Positions 1 through 8,726 of a stretch of 64,000 bases of DNA are shown here, piece by piece. The stretch is taken from assembly GCF_003576455.2 (NCBI RefSeq), contig NZ_CP032869.1:496001-560000 (forward strand), given 5' to 3'. The stretch is from Mucilaginibacter celer. GTDB taxonomy: Bacteria; Bacteroidota; Bacteroidia; Sphingobacteriales; Sphingobacteriaceae. Numbering within the stretch: position 1 is the stretch's first letter; each line of letters opens with the position of its first letter. Position numbers and translations under genes: made by a program. The notes beneath the pieces are model-generated. The model ran no database searches, was not told the DNA's origin, and was given only the letters and a program-made list of their open reading frames with translations.

Positions 1-726
1 ATTGGCGACAGCATTAAACAATTTGAGGCAGGCGATATGGTGTTGGTAGGATCAAACCTGCCCCACTATTGGCGGTTTGACGATGTTTATTTTGGTGATG
101 GGGGAGAAGTGCAACCTACAGACACTATCGTAGTGCATTTTAACGAAAATTTTTGGGGTGAACAGTTTTTACAATTGCCCGAAAATAAGCTGATTAAAGT
201 GCTGCTCGAGCGTTCAAAACGTGGGCTGCAAATTACCGGAAAAACCAAGGAATCTCTGGCCGGAATTCTTACCTCCATGCTTAATACCGATGGTGCCGAG
301 CGGATTATCATGTTGCTCAGAGCACTGAACACACTGGCTGGTGCATCACTTCATTACTTAACTTCAATTGGTTTTAAGTATGATCATAACGAATTGGAAA
401 GTGACAGACTCAATAATATTTATGAGTACTCGATGCGCAACTTCCGCAAAAAAATTTACCTCGAAGAGATTGCTGACGTAGCCGGCGTAAGCGCCAACTC
501 ATTTTGCAGATACTTTAAATCAAAAACCCGTAAAACTTACTCGCAGTTTGTTATTGAAATAAAGGTTGGCTATGCATGTAAACTGTTGATTGAAAATAAA
601 CTGAATATTAAGCAATTGTGTTATGATAGCGGCTTTAATAACTTCTCCACTTTTCATAAACATTTTAAGCAGGTAACGGGCAAAAGCCCGCTGACGTATC
701 AGAAAGAGTTTACTAAAAAGAACTGA
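1..726 (+). CDS. AraC-family transcriptional regulator (5' end outside window)
   Basis: The reading frame is open from the first base, so the N-terminus lies outside the window. The visible 241 residues start in what looks like the end of a cupin-type sensor domain (G-D-M-V-L-V-G-S-N-L-P-H-Y-W), as in sugar-responsive AraC proteins. The last 100 or so residues form the paired helix-turn-helix AraC domain, with the first HTH around IADVAGVSANSFCRYFK and the second around LCYDSGFNNFSTFHKHFK, closing with the usual G-K-S-P-L-T-Y. It stands just upstream of, and in the same direction as, the fucose catabolic genes. I infer that it is their local activator responding to fucose or a pathway intermediate. 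The ligand cannot be read from the sequence. Confidence 0.9.
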   Translation: MGDSIKQFEAGDMVLVGSNLPHYWRFDDVYFGDGGEVQPTDTIVVHFNENFWGEQFLQLPENKLIKVLLERSKRGLQITGKTKESLAGILTSMLNTDGAERIIMLLRALNTLAGASLHYLTSIGFKYDHNELESDRLNNIYEYSMRNFRKKIYLEEIADVAGVSANSFCRYFKSKTRKTYSQFVIEIKVGYACKLLIENKLNIKQLCYDSGFNNFSTFHKHFKQVTGKSPLTYQKEFTKKN

Positions 727-847
727 TCGTTCTTATCAACGGTACTATGCCAAAAAAGCTGAACGTTTTGGCCAATTTTCGATAATTATTTACCCTTAAA
801 CCTTATTTCTTTGTAATACCGATATAAACTTTTTTGAGAGCTATTCT

Positions 848-1180
848 ATGAGCCAACGATACTGTTTAACCCTCGACCTGAAAGACGATGCGGCCCTGAT
901 TGCCGAATACGAAAAGTATCACGAAAGCATCTGGCCCGAAATTCACGAAAGTATCACCGCCAAGGGAATTACCAATATGGAGATTTACCGTTTCGATACC
1001 CGCATGTTCATGATTATGGAGGTTAACGATAATTTTAGCTTTGATGAGGCCGCTGCTATGGATGCCGCAAATCCTAAAGTTAAGGAGTGGGAAGATTTAA
1101 TGTGGAGCTACCAATCGCCGGTAAAAAATGCGCCTGAGGGTGTAAAATGGGTTTTGATGGATAAAGTTTTTACATTATAA
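848..1180 (+). CDS. L-fucose/L-rhamnose mutarotase (DUF718 family)
   Basis: A 110-residue protein of the RhaM/DUF718 family, cytoplasmic enzymes that interconvert the alpha and beta anomers of 6-deoxyhexoses. The family block is clear: H25-E-S-I-W29-P30-E31 near the N-terminus and M-E-I-Y-R-F about 20 residues later. Length matches the family (about 104-115). The same family sits in the Campylobacter jejuni fucose locus, and here it lies 6 bp upstream of an alpha-L-fucosidase and opens the fucose operon, so L-fucose is the likely substrate. L-rhamnose cannot be excluded, because a rhamnose operon lies 15 kb away. The ATG at 848 gives the family-typical N-terminus. Confidence 0.85.
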   Translation: MSQRYCLTLDLKDDAALIAEYEKYHESIWPEIHESITAKGITNMEIYRFDTRMFMIMEVNDNFSFDEAAAMDAANPKVKEWEDLMWSYQSPVKNAPEGVKWVLMDKVFTL

Positions 1181-1186
1181 ACAGGG

Positions 1187-2545
1187 ATGGGTATGTTAAA
1201 AAAAATACAATTGCTTGCTGTGTGTTTTTCGCTGATCTGCTCATCAGTATCAGCGCAAAAAATGATAGGCACCGAAACCGATGCCCAAAAAGAAAAACGC
1301 ATGGAATGGTGGAAGGACGATCGCTTTGGCATGTTTATTCACTGGGGCCTGTACGCGCAGGCTGCCCGCCACGAATGGGTTAAAAACCATGAACACATCA
1401 CAAACGATGTGTATCAAAAATATTTCGACCAGTTTAATCCCGACCAGTTCGAGCCGCAGAAATGGGCTAAAGAGGCAAAAGCAGCAGGCATGAAATACGC
1501 TGTGCTTACCACTAAGCACCACGAGGGTTTTTGCCTGTTTGATTCAAAATATACCGATTATAAAGCGCCTAATACCAAAGCCAAACGCGATTTGGTACGC
1601 GAGTATGTGAACGCTTTCCGCGCTCAGGGCTTAAAAGTGGGTTTTTACTATTCGCTGTTAGACTGGCACCACCCGGATTACCTGGTTGATGCTTATCATC
1701 CGCAGGCACCTGCCGATAAAAGTGATGCCAGCTACGCCAAACTGAATAAAGGCCGCGATATGGCCAAATACCGCCAGTACATGCGTAACCAGATCACCGA
1801 GTTGTTAACCAACTATGGTAAGATCGATATTCTTTGGCTCGATTTTTCATTCCCGAATAAAAACGGCCACGGCAAAACCAAGGACGATTGGGGTGCCGTT
1901 GAACTGGTAAAACTGATCAGGAAACTACAGCCGGGCATTATAATCGATAACCGCCTGAACCTGGAAGAATATAAAGACGGTGCCGACTTTGAAACGCCCG
2001 AACAGGTAAGCACCGAAGAACTGGCCAAATACCGCGGCAAAACCTGGGAAACCTGCCAAACGTTTTCAGGCTCATGGGGATATTATCGTGATGAAAACAC
2101 CTGGAAAACCCACCGCCAGCTGCTCGATCTCTTAATTACCTCAACAAGCAATGGAGGTAACCTGATCCTGAACGTTGGTCCTACTGCCCGCGGCGAGTTT
2201 GATTACCGCGCTAACAGGGCTTTGGATAGTTTGGCGTACTGGATGCATGCCAATGGCAAAGCTATATACAATTGCACTTTTGCTCCTGATACCTATAAAG
2301 TACCTGAAGGAACCAAGCTTACTTATAACAAAGCTGCCGGTAAACTGTATGTGCAACTGTTCAATTATCCGCAAGGTAAACTGGTGTTGCCCGGGTACAA
2401 AGGCAAAATTAAATACGCCCAGTTTTTGAACGATAGTTCAGAATTGTTATATAAAGAAGCTAATGGTAACGATTTGGAATTGACATTGCCGGCACAAAAA
2501 CCGCCATACGAAATTCCGGTAATTGAACTCACGCTTCAGCAATAA
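1187..2545 (+). CDS. Alpha-L-fucosidase, GH29 (first copy)
   Basis: A 452-residue secreted glycoside hydrolase that removes alpha-linked L-fucose from glycans. Residues 1-24 are a signal peptide ending S-V-S-A-Q, so it should act in the periplasm or at the surface. GH29 hallmarks are the F-I-H-W-G motif at about 50-54, the H-H pair at 111-112 and the nucleophile region I-L-W-L-D-F with Asp219. A C-terminal beta-sandwich follows from about residue 360. It lies 6 bp after the mutarotase and is followed within 50 bp by the dehydratase, so fucose release and breakdown are probably co-transcribed. A second, clearly different GH29 lies at 5212; the pair may split linkage preferences. Linkage specificity is not visible. 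Confidence 0.95.
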   Translation: MGMLKKIQLLAVCFSLICSSVSAQKMIGTETDAQKEKRMEWWKDDRFGMFIHWGLYAQAARHEWVKNHEHITNDVYQKYFDQFNPDQFEPQKWAKEAKAAGMKYAVLTTKHHEGFCLFDSKYTDYKAPNTKAKRDLVREYVNAFRAQGLKVGFYYSLLDWHHPDYLVDAYHPQAPADKSDASYAKLNKGRDMAKYRQYMRNQITELLTNYGKIDILWLDFSFPNKNGHGKTKDDWGAVELVKLIRKLQPGIIIDNRLNLEEYKDGADFETPEQVSTEELAKYRGKTWETCQTFSGSWGYYRDENTWKTHRQLLDLLITSTSNGGNLILNVGPTARGEFDYRANRALDSLAYWMHANGKAIYNCTFAPDTYKVPEGTKLTYNKAAGKLYVQLFNYPQGKLVLPGYKGKIKYAQFLNDSSELLYKEANGNDLELTLPAQKPPYEIPVIELTLQQ

Positions 2546-2591
2546 GCCAAAAAATATTGTCCCTGCAAAAAAGGACCGATCATAAAAACTA

Positions 2592-4253
2592 ATGTCAACA
2601 CAAAAACAAACATATTTAAGGATCCATCCGCATGATAACGTACTGGTGGCCCTGCAAGATCTGGAGCAGGGAACAGTTATCACGTTTGAGGGACAAACAT
2701 TCCCACTGGTAAACAAAGTGGCAGCCAAGCACAAATTTGCCATCAATGAACTGCCGGTAGATAAGGAAATTCACATGTACGGCGTACTGGTAGGCAAAGC
2801 ATCTTCGTTTATTCCGCAAGGTGGCTTGCTCACTACCGAAAACGTATACCATGCCGCCGATGGTTTTCGCCTTGGCGAACGCAAGCTCGACTGGCACAAA
2901 CCCGATACCAATAGCTTTGAAGGCAAAACCTTTATGGGCTACCACCGCGAAGATGGTTCGGTAGGTACTGCTAATTACTGGGTAGTTGTTCCGCTTGTTT
3001 TTTGCGAGAACAGAAACATCAACGTACTAAAAGAAGCCTTGGTTGATAAACTGGGCTATAAAAAAGCCAAAAGCTACGAAGGTGATGTGGAACAACTGAT
3101 GGAGCTTTACCAGGCCGGGAAATCGGTGGAGGAAATTCTGAACGCGGATATCAATTCATCCGAAGAAAAACCAAATTCAAAACGCCTGTTCAAAAATATC
3201 GACGGTATCAAATTTCTGAATCATAGCCTGGGTTGCGGCGGTACGCGCGAAGATTCGGACGCACTTTGCGGATTGATTGCCGGATACATTACGCATCCTA
3301 ACGTGGCAGGTGCAACTGTATTGAGTTTAGGCTGCCAGCACGCACAGGTAAGTATTTTACAAGCCGAGATTGCTAAACGTGATGCCAACTTCAATAAACC
3401 ACTGGTGATATTGGAGCAGCAAAAAGTAGGTACAGAAAGCGAATTGTTAAAACAAGCTTTGAAGCAAACCTTTGCCGGTTTGGTAAAAGCAAATGAAACC
3501 AGTCGCCAGCCTGCACCACTTTCAAAACTTTGTATTGGGCTGGAATGCGGTGGCTCAGATGGCTTTTCGGGCATCTCGGCCAATCCTGCCCTGGGTTATG
3601 TATCCGATTTACTGGTTACCATGGGCGGCTCGGTGATCCTGGCCGAGTTTCCGGAACTATGCGGTGTAGAACAGGAACTAAGCGACCGTTGCGTTGACGT
3701 TGATACCGCCAACCGCTTTATGAACCTCATGACAACCTATAATGCCCGTGCCGAGGCCGATGGCTCCGGTTTTTACGCTAACCCATCTCCGGGCAATATC
3801 CGCGATGGTTTAATTACCGATGCCATTAAATCGGCCGGGGCGGCAAAAAAAGGAGGTTCATCGCCGGTAACAGCTGTGCTGGATTATCCTGAAAAAGTAA
3901 CTAAGCCAGGCTTAAATCTATTATGTACCCCTGGCAGCGACGTAGAAAGCACTACCGCAGAGGTGGGCTCCGGCGCTAATATCGTATTGTTTACTACCGG
4001 TTTGGGCACGCCAACAGGCAACCCCATCACCCCGGTTATCAAATTATCAACCAATACGGCTATGTTTCAGCGCATGCCAGATATTATAGATATCAACTGC
4101 GGAACTATTATTGAAGGTTCTGAAACCATCCAGCAGGCCGGCGAGCGGATCCTGGATTACGTAATACAGGTAGCCAGCGGTGAAGCGGAACCAAAATCGG
4201 TTAAGCTGGGGCAGGATGACTTTATTCCGTGGAAGCGAGGGGTATCGCTGTAA
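2592..4253 (+). CDS. UxaA-family dehydratase, probable L-fuconate dehydratase
   Basis: A 553-residue cytoplasmic protein of the altronate dehydratase (UxaA) family. It has an N-terminal SAF-like domain (about 1-95) and the large catalytic domain with the Cys-rich motifs S-L-G-C-G-G-T-R-E-D, L-S-L-G-C-Q-H-A and G-L-E-C-G-G-S-D-G-F-S-G, which the family uses to bind a divalent metal or iron centre. True altronate dehydratases act in hexuronate breakdown. Here every neighbour belongs to fucose use, and a UxaA homologue (in two genes) is known in the C. jejuni fucose locus. I therefore infer L-fuconate to 2-keto-3-deoxy-L-fuconate. The unfused full length (SAF plus catalytic) is normal for the family. 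Biochemical substrate is unproven. Confidence 0.8.
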   Translation: MSTQKQTYLRIHPHDNVLVALQDLEQGTVITFEGQTFPLVNKVAAKHKFAINELPVDKEIHMYGVLVGKASSFIPQGGLLTTENVYHAADGFRLGERKLDWHKPDTNSFEGKTFMGYHREDGSVGTANYWVVVPLVFCENRNINVLKEALVDKLGYKKAKSYEGDVEQLMELYQAGKSVEEILNADINSSEEKPNSKRLFKNIDGIKFLNHSLGCGGTREDSDALCGLIAGYITHPNVAGATVLSLGCQHAQVSILQAEIAKRDANFNKPLVILEQQKVGTESELLKQALKQTFAGLVKANETSRQPAPLSKLCIGLECGGSDGFSGISANPALGYVSDLLVTMGGSVILAEFPELCGVEQELSDRCVDVDTANRFMNLMTTYNARAEADGSGFYANPSPGNIRDGLITDAIKSAGAAKKGGSSPVTAVLDYPEKVTKPGLNLLCTPGSDVESTTAEVGSGANIVLFTTGLGTPTGNPITPVIKLSTNTAMFQRMPDIIDINCGTIIEGSETIQQAGERILDYVIQVASGEAEPKSVKLGQDDFIPWKRGVSL

Positions 4254-4259
4254 AAATTT

Positions 4260-4292
4260 AAGACTTACGAAGTTTTAAGCTTCGTAAGTCTT
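4260..4292. repeat. Palindromic hairpin after the UxaA gene
   Basis: A perfect 13-bp inverted repeat (AAGACTTACGAAG at 4260-4272, CTTCGTAAGTCTT at 4280-4292) with a 7-base loop begins six bases after the UxaA stop. There is no clear T-run after it, so it may be a weak terminator, an RNA-stabilising hairpin or a repeat element. It resembles the hairpin at 13578-13610 (same CGAAGTTTTAA core), which suggests one repeat family. Confidence 0.6.
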
Positions 4293-4309
4293 GCTATACT
4301 AAACTAACT

Positions 4310-4414
4310 GTCATCCTGAGGAACGAAGGATCTTCTTCGCGAGGACACTCAAGATGGTAGGTCCGGGCGCAAATTGGATAGCACAGAAGATTCTTCGCTG
4401 TCGCTCAGAATGAC
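4310..4414. repeat. GTCATCCTGAGGAACGAAGG-type palindromic repeat
   Basis: An imperfect palindrome of about 105 bp opens with GTCATCCTGAGGAACGAAGG and closes with the diverged complement ending in CAGAATGAC. It belongs to the same dispersed family as the copies at 8240, 40801 and 61727. It sits inside the fucose operon, between the dehydratase and the SDR gene, where it could form a large RNA hairpin. Confidence 0.65.
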
Positions 4415-4434
4415 AAACAAACACCAGAATCAAA

Positions 4435-5199
4435 ATGTTCAAACTAACCAATAAATCAGTAATCATAACAGGCGGCGGCAGCGGCATAGGCAAAGCCATG
4501 GCCGTATTATTCGCGCAGCAAGGTGCCGAAGTACACATTATCGAATTAAACGACCAGGCAGCGGCCGATACCGTCAGCGAGATAACAGCCGCGGGCGGCA
4601 AAGCAACCAGCTACGCGTGTGATGTAAGCAACCAGCAGCAGGTGATAGACACTTTTGCTAAAGTTGGCAAAATAGATATCCTGATTAATAATGCGGGTAT
4701 AGCCCATATTGGCAAAGCCGATACAACCAGTACCGAAGATTTTGAGCGTGTATTTAACGTAAACGTTAAAGGTGCTTACAACTGCCTTTACGCAGCCATC
4801 CCGGCGCTTAAGGCAAATGGCGGTGGTATTATCCTTAACACGGCATCCATTGCGGCCAGCGTGGGCATAACCGATAGATTTGCTTATTCGATGAGCAAAG
4901 GCGCTATCCACGCCATGACCCTATCCGTAGCACGCGACTACATCAATGACAATATCCGCTGCAATTGTATTTCGCCGGCCCGGGTGCATACGCCTTTTGT
5001 AGATGGCTTTATTGCTAAAAACTACGCGGGCAGGGAAGAAGAGATTTTTGAAAAGCTCTCAAAAAGCCAGCCGATAGGCAGGATGGGTAAACCGGAAGAA
5101 GTTGCGGCATTAGCGCTGTACCTTTGCTCGGACGAGGCCGGTTTCATTACCGGTACCGATTATCCTATCGATGGCGGCTTTATCACGCTGAATAATTAA
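4435..5199 (+). CDS. SDR dehydrogenase, probable 2-keto-3-deoxy-L-fuconate (or L-fucose) dehydrogenase
   Basis: A 254-residue classical short-chain dehydrogenase. The NAD(P)-binding motif TGGGSGIG is at 12-19, NNAG at 85-88 and the catalytic triad is Ser138, Tyr151 and Lys155. The acidic residue after beta-2 (I-I-E-L-N) suggests NAD rather than NADP. In the non-phosphorylated fucose pathway two oxidations are needed: fucose to fuconolactone and 2-keto-3-deoxyfuconate to the 2,4-diketo acid. Only this one SDR is in the locus. Its position between the dehydratase and the FAH hydrolase favours the second step, but the first is possible. It is followed 12 bp later by the second fucosidase. Confidence 0.8.
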   Translation: MFKLTNKSVIITGGGSGIGKAMAVLFAQQGAEVHIIELNDQAAADTVSEITAAGGKATSYACDVSNQQQVIDTFAKVGKIDILINNAGIAHIGKADTTSTEDFERVFNVNVKGAYNCLYAAIPALKANGGGIILNTASIAASVGITDRFAYSMSKGAIHAMTLSVARDYINDNIRCNCISPARVHTPFVDGFIAKNYAGREEEIFEKLSKSQPIGRMGKPEEVAALALYLCSDEAGFITGTDYPIDGGFITLNN

Positions 5200-5211
5200 A
5201 CCCGATTTGAT

Positions 5212-6501
5212 ATGATCAAAAAGCTATTATTAATGGGTATGCTGCTTGGTGTCGTGCGCGCCGGCGCTCAGACCTACACGCCAACGGCCGATAACCTTGC
5301 CGCAAGGCAGAACTTCCAGGATCTGAAATTCGGTCTGTTTATTCACTGGGGTATTTACAGTGAGCTTGGAGCGGGCGAGTGGGTGATGAACGAGAAGCAT
5401 ATCCCTTATGATAGCTATAAACGCCTGGCCGATTTCTTCAATCCGCAGGCTTTCAACGCGCACGATTGGGTGATGTTTGCCAAAAAAGCAGGCATGAAGT
5501 ATATCACCATTACTTCGCGCCACCATGATGGCTTCAGCATGTTTGGTACTAAGGCATCACCCTATAATATTGTTGATGCCACGCCGTACCATAAAGACCC
5601 CTTGATGGAACTGGCGCAGGAATGCGTTAAAGAAGGCATCGAACTTCATTTTTACTATTCGCTGTTAGATTGGGGCCGCAAAGATTATGCTTATGGCAGC
5701 CCTATTGTTGACGGCAAACCCGTAAAAGGTGATTGGGACAGCTACATCAACTTTATGAAGGCCCAGCTTACTGAACTCATTACCAAATATCCGGGTGTTA
5801 AAGGCATCTGGTTTGATGGCCATTGGGAGCGCGATGTAAACTGGCATTATGATGAAATTTACGGGTTGATCCATAAATTAAATCCGGCTATCCTAATAGG
5901 TAACAACCACCACCTCGAACCCAAAGAAGGCGAAGATTTCCAGATGTTTGAGAAAGATTTGCCAGGTGCCAATACCACCGGTTTCAGCGGCAAGTCAAAA
6001 ATAGGCACATTGCCTCTCGAAACCTGCGAAACCATCAATAACAGCTGGGGTTTTAACATAACCGACCATAGCTTTAAATCATCAAAACGCATTATCCATT
6101 ACCTGGTTAACGCAGCAGGTTTAAATGCCAACTTCCTGTTAAATATCGGCCCCATGCCAAACGGCAAAATTCAATCTGAGTTTACCGATACATTGGCCAT
6201 AGTAGGCGCATGGATACAAAAAAACGGCGAAGCTATTTACGGCACCCGCGGCAGCGGCATCCCGGCGCAACCATGGGGCGTTATCACCCAAAAAGATAAA
6301 AACCTTTACGTGCATGTGATGACGCCGCCGCAACAGCCTTACATATTTATCCCCCAGTTAAAAGGCAAGATAACCAAAGCCGCTTTACTGGCCGATGGCA
6401 GCGTGGTTAAATTTAAACAACAAACCGAGGGTGTGTTTGTATATTTAAACGGTATAGCAGCCGACCCTAACGATACTATTATTAAGCTTATAACTAACTA
6501 A
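5212..6501 (+). CDS. Alpha-L-fucosidase, GH29 (second copy)
   Basis: A 429-residue secreted fucosidase with a signal peptide ending R-A-G-A-Q at residue 20. GH29 motifs are F-I-H-W-G at 43-47, the H-H pair at 104-105 and the nucleophile block G-I-W-F-D-G-H-W-E with Asp202. The sequence is well diverged from the copy at 1187, especially in the region after the nucleophile (W-F-D-G-H-W-E against W-L-D-F-S-F), so the two probably differ in linkage or aglycone preference. It lies 12 bp after the SDR and 10 bp before the FAH gene, inside the catabolic operon, so it should be induced with fucose breakdown. Gene order alternates hydrolase and catabolic genes. Confidence 0.95.
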   Translation: MIKKLLLMGMLLGVVRAGAQTYTPTADNLAARQNFQDLKFGLFIHWGIYSELGAGEWVMNEKHIPYDSYKRLADFFNPQAFNAHDWVMFAKKAGMKYITITSRHHDGFSMFGTKASPYNIVDATPYHKDPLMELAQECVKEGIELHFYYSLLDWGRKDYAYGSPIVDGKPVKGDWDSYINFMKAQLTELITKYPGVKGIWFDGHWERDVNWHYDEIYGLIHKLNPAILIGNNHHLEPKEGEDFQMFEKDLPGANTTGFSGKSKIGTLPLETCETINNSWGFNITDHSFKSSKRIIHYLVNAAGLNANFLLNIGPMPNGKIQSEFTDTLAIVGAWIQKNGEAIYGTRGSGIPAQPWGVITQKDKNLYVHVMTPPQQPYIFIPQLKGKITKAALLADGSVVKFKQQTEGVFVYLNGIAADPNDTIIKLITN

Positions 6502-6511
6502 AACATACAAA

Positions 6512-7363
6512 ATGAAATTAATACGCTTTGGCGAGCCAGGAAAAGAAAAACCGGGCGTTATCCTGAACGATAAAAAATACGATGTATCTGCCTTTGGCGA
6601 AGACTATACCGAACAGTTTTTTGAAACCGACGGTATTAACCGCCTTGCCGCTTTTGTACAGGATAACCTGCTGCCCGAAGTGGCCGAGGATGTACGCTTA
6701 GGCAGCCCGATCACTCGCCCGTCAAAACTGGTTTGCATTGGTTTGAACTATGCCGATCACGCCAAAGAAACCAACGCACCGCTGCCGCCCGAGCCGGTTA
6801 TCTTCATGAAATCAACCACCGCTATTGTTGGTCCGTTTGATGATATCATGATCCCTAAAAACTCGGTAAAAACCGATTGGGAAGTGGAGCTGGCTGTGGT
6901 TATCGGCAAAAAAGCATCGTATGTGGAAGAAGCCGAAGCCATGGATTATGTTGCCGGTTATGTGCTGCACAATGACGTAAGTGAGCGCGAGTTTCAACTG
7001 GAGCGTAACGGCACCTGGGATAAAGGTAAAGGCTGCGATACTTTCGCGCCGCTTGGCCCCTTTTTAGCTACTCCGGATGAAATTGCCGATCCGCATAACC
7101 TGCGCCTTTGGTTAAAAGTTAACGGCGAAACCATGCAGGATGGTACCACCTCAAACTTCATCTTCAACCTGCCGCACCTTATTTCATACACCAGCCAGTT
7201 CATGACTTTGCTGCCGGGTGATATCATCTCGACAGGTACTCCTGCAGGCGTAGGTTTAGGCATGAAGCCGCCTATCTACCTCAAAGCAGGCGACGTGGTT
7301 GAGTTAGGCATCGAAGGTCTTGGCGAATCGAAACAAAACGTAATAGCTTATGCTAAAAATTGA
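6512..7363 (+). CDS. FAH-family hydrolase, probable 2,4-diketo-3-deoxy-L-fuconate hydrolase
   Basis: A 283-residue cytoplasmic enzyme of the fumarylacetoacetate hydrolase family. The catalytic domain begins about residue 70 (K-L-V-C-I-G-L-N-Y-A-D-H) and shows the metal-binding carboxylates in D-W-E-V-E-L-A-V-V-I-G-K and the terminal G-D-I-I-S-T-G-T-P-A-G-V-G motif. Family members named in fucose and rhamnose pathways cleave the 2,4-diketo acid into pyruvate and L-lactate, avoiding an aldolase and lactaldehyde. The neighbouring dehydratase, SDR and lactonase make this the natural last step here. Its last 14 bases overlap the start of the next gene, indicating translational coupling. Confidence 0.85.
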   Translation: MKLIRFGEPGKEKPGVILNDKKYDVSAFGEDYTEQFFETDGINRLAAFVQDNLLPEVAEDVRLGSPITRPSKLVCIGLNYADHAKETNAPLPPEPVIFMKSTTAIVGPFDDIMIPKNSVKTDWEVELAVVIGKKASYVEEAEAMDYVAGYVLHNDVSEREFQLERNGTWDKGKGCDTFAPLGPFLATPDEIADPHNLRLWLKVNGETMQDGTTSNFIFNLPHLISYTSQFMTLLPGDIISTGTPAGVGLGMKPPIYLKAGDVVELGIEGLGESKQNVIAYAKN

Positions 7364-8180
7364 TGCGCATCAGCATTTCTGGCAATACAACCCGGTAAGA
7401 GACAGCTGGATCACCGCAGATATGCAGGTAATAGGTCGGGATTTTTATCCGGAAGACCTGTTACCTGTACTACAGCAATACAGCATAGATGGCTGTATTG
7501 CCGTTCAGGCCGATCAATCCGAAAAAGAAACCGAGTTTTTGCTCGATCTGGCTTCCGTAAACCCTTTTATAAAAGGCGTAGTAGGCTGGATTGACCTGAA
7601 AGCCGATGATTTGAATGACAGGCTGCATCATTTTAAGAAATATGAAAAGCTTAAGGGCTTCCGCCACATATTGCAATCCGAGCCCGATGAGCAATATATG
7701 CTTAATCCGGCTTTTAAAAAAGGCATAGCTGCTTTGGCGGAGTATGGTTATACTTATGATATCCTGATCTTCCCCAATCACCTGCCATACGCAGCACAAC
7801 TGGTTGCCGAATTTCCGGATCAGAAATTTGTACTCGATCACATAGCCAAACCCTATATCAAAGCCGGTAAAATTGATGGTTGGAAACAGGATATCGAAAA
7901 GCTGGCCACCTATCCAAACGTATACTGCAAAGTATCGGCCCTGCTTACCGAAGCAGATTGGAACAATACCCCGGCTGCAGATTTTATCCCTTATATTGAT
8001 ATTGTATTTAACGCTTTCGGTATCAGCCGCGTAATGTTTGGTTCAGATTGGCCGGTTTGTTTACTGGCCGGTGGTTATGAAAAAACGATGGAGGTAATGG
8101 GGCTTTATGCGGAAAAATTATCCGTTACCGAAAAGGAATTGTTTTTTGGTGGGAATGCGATAGCGTTTTATAATTTATAA
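7350..8180 (+). CDS. Amidohydrolase-superfamily lactonase, probable L-fuconolactonase
   Basis: A 276-residue member of the amidohydrolase_2/COG3618 lactonases, related to L-fucono-1,5-lactonases. The N-terminal D-A-H-Q-H-F-W carries the HxH pair, V-L-D-H-I-A-K-P a further His, and the C-terminal F-G-S-D-W-P-V the conserved Asp. It hydrolyses the lactone made by fucose dehydrogenase to open-chain L-fuconate. The ATG at 7350 overlaps the FAH gene by 14 bp and gives the expected start only three residues before the metal motif (M-L-K-I-D-A-H). It is the last gene of the fucose operon; the next 540 bp hold no convincing gene. Confidence 0.87.
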   Translation: MLKIDAHQHFWQYNPVRDSWITADMQVIGRDFYPEDLLPVLQQYSIDGCIAVQADQSEKETEFLLDLASVNPFIKGVVGWIDLKADDLNDRLHHFKKYEKLKGFRHILQSEPDEQYMLNPAFKKGIAALAEYGYTYDILIFPNHLPYAAQLVAEFPDQKFVLDHIAKPYIKAGKIDGWKQDIEKLATYPNVYCKVSALLTEADWNNTPAADFIPYIDIVFNAFGISRVMFGSDWPVCLLAGGYEKTMEVMGLYAEKLSVTEKELFFGGNAIAFYNL

Positions 8181-8726
8181 AAGTTTCCACAAACCGGCGG
8201 TCATCTCTCCAACAACTCTACTAACCTTAGTAGAAAAGCCGTCATTGCGAGGAACGAAGCAATCGCACGGAGGCAGGGCCGCTCTGTATAGTTCGCGATT
8301 GCTTCGTTCCTCGCAATGACGACGTGGTAATACCTATCGTAAAATCGTCTCCTGTCCCCAAAAAAACTCATCCACAAAAAATACTTTTCAACATTTTTCA
8401 CCCCAAAATCCGCCGCCGCCAACGCCAGTCATCGTCAAAAAACGATACTTCGCCACTGTACTGAAATCAATAAAGTGTACTGTATATTATTTATTTCAAA
8501 ACCATAACAGGTTTAAACATCAAAGCGGTTAAAAATTCAAATACTTTATTGTAAATCAACTAAATAAGCCTCCCTGTGTAATTTTCACACAATAAATAGC
8601 GTCAAATAAATATGTGGCACACAATTAGCTATAAGTGCGCCATGATGGGTATAAATATAACCGTTTAGGGGTAAACCATTTATCGCGTGGTAACGTTATA
8701 TATGTACCAATCAGACTTAAATTTTT
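8181..8726. other. Gene-free stretch after the fucose operon
   Basis: No convincing protein gene is seen in these 546 bases. The first part holds the palindromic repeat at 8240-8321. The rest is A+T-rich and contains a CATCCACA stretch near 8369-8376, close to a DnaA box in reverse but with mismatch. A minus-strand reading frame at 8201-8422 crosses the repeat and is not believed. The promoter of the small membrane protein gene at 8727 should lie at the right end, but no clear TAnnTTTG element is seen. Confidence 0.5.
8240..8321. repeat. GTCATTGCGAGGAACGAAGC palindromic repeat, perfect copy
   Basis: A perfect 27-bp inverted repeat: left arm 8240-8266 beginning CGTCATTGCGAGGAACGAAG, right arm 8295-8321, with a 28-base loop. 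It is the best-preserved copy of a dispersed family in this window (others at 4310, 40801, 61727 and a degenerate one at 15687). It would form a strong hairpin in RNA and could serve as transcription end for the fucose operon. Confidence 0.8.
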
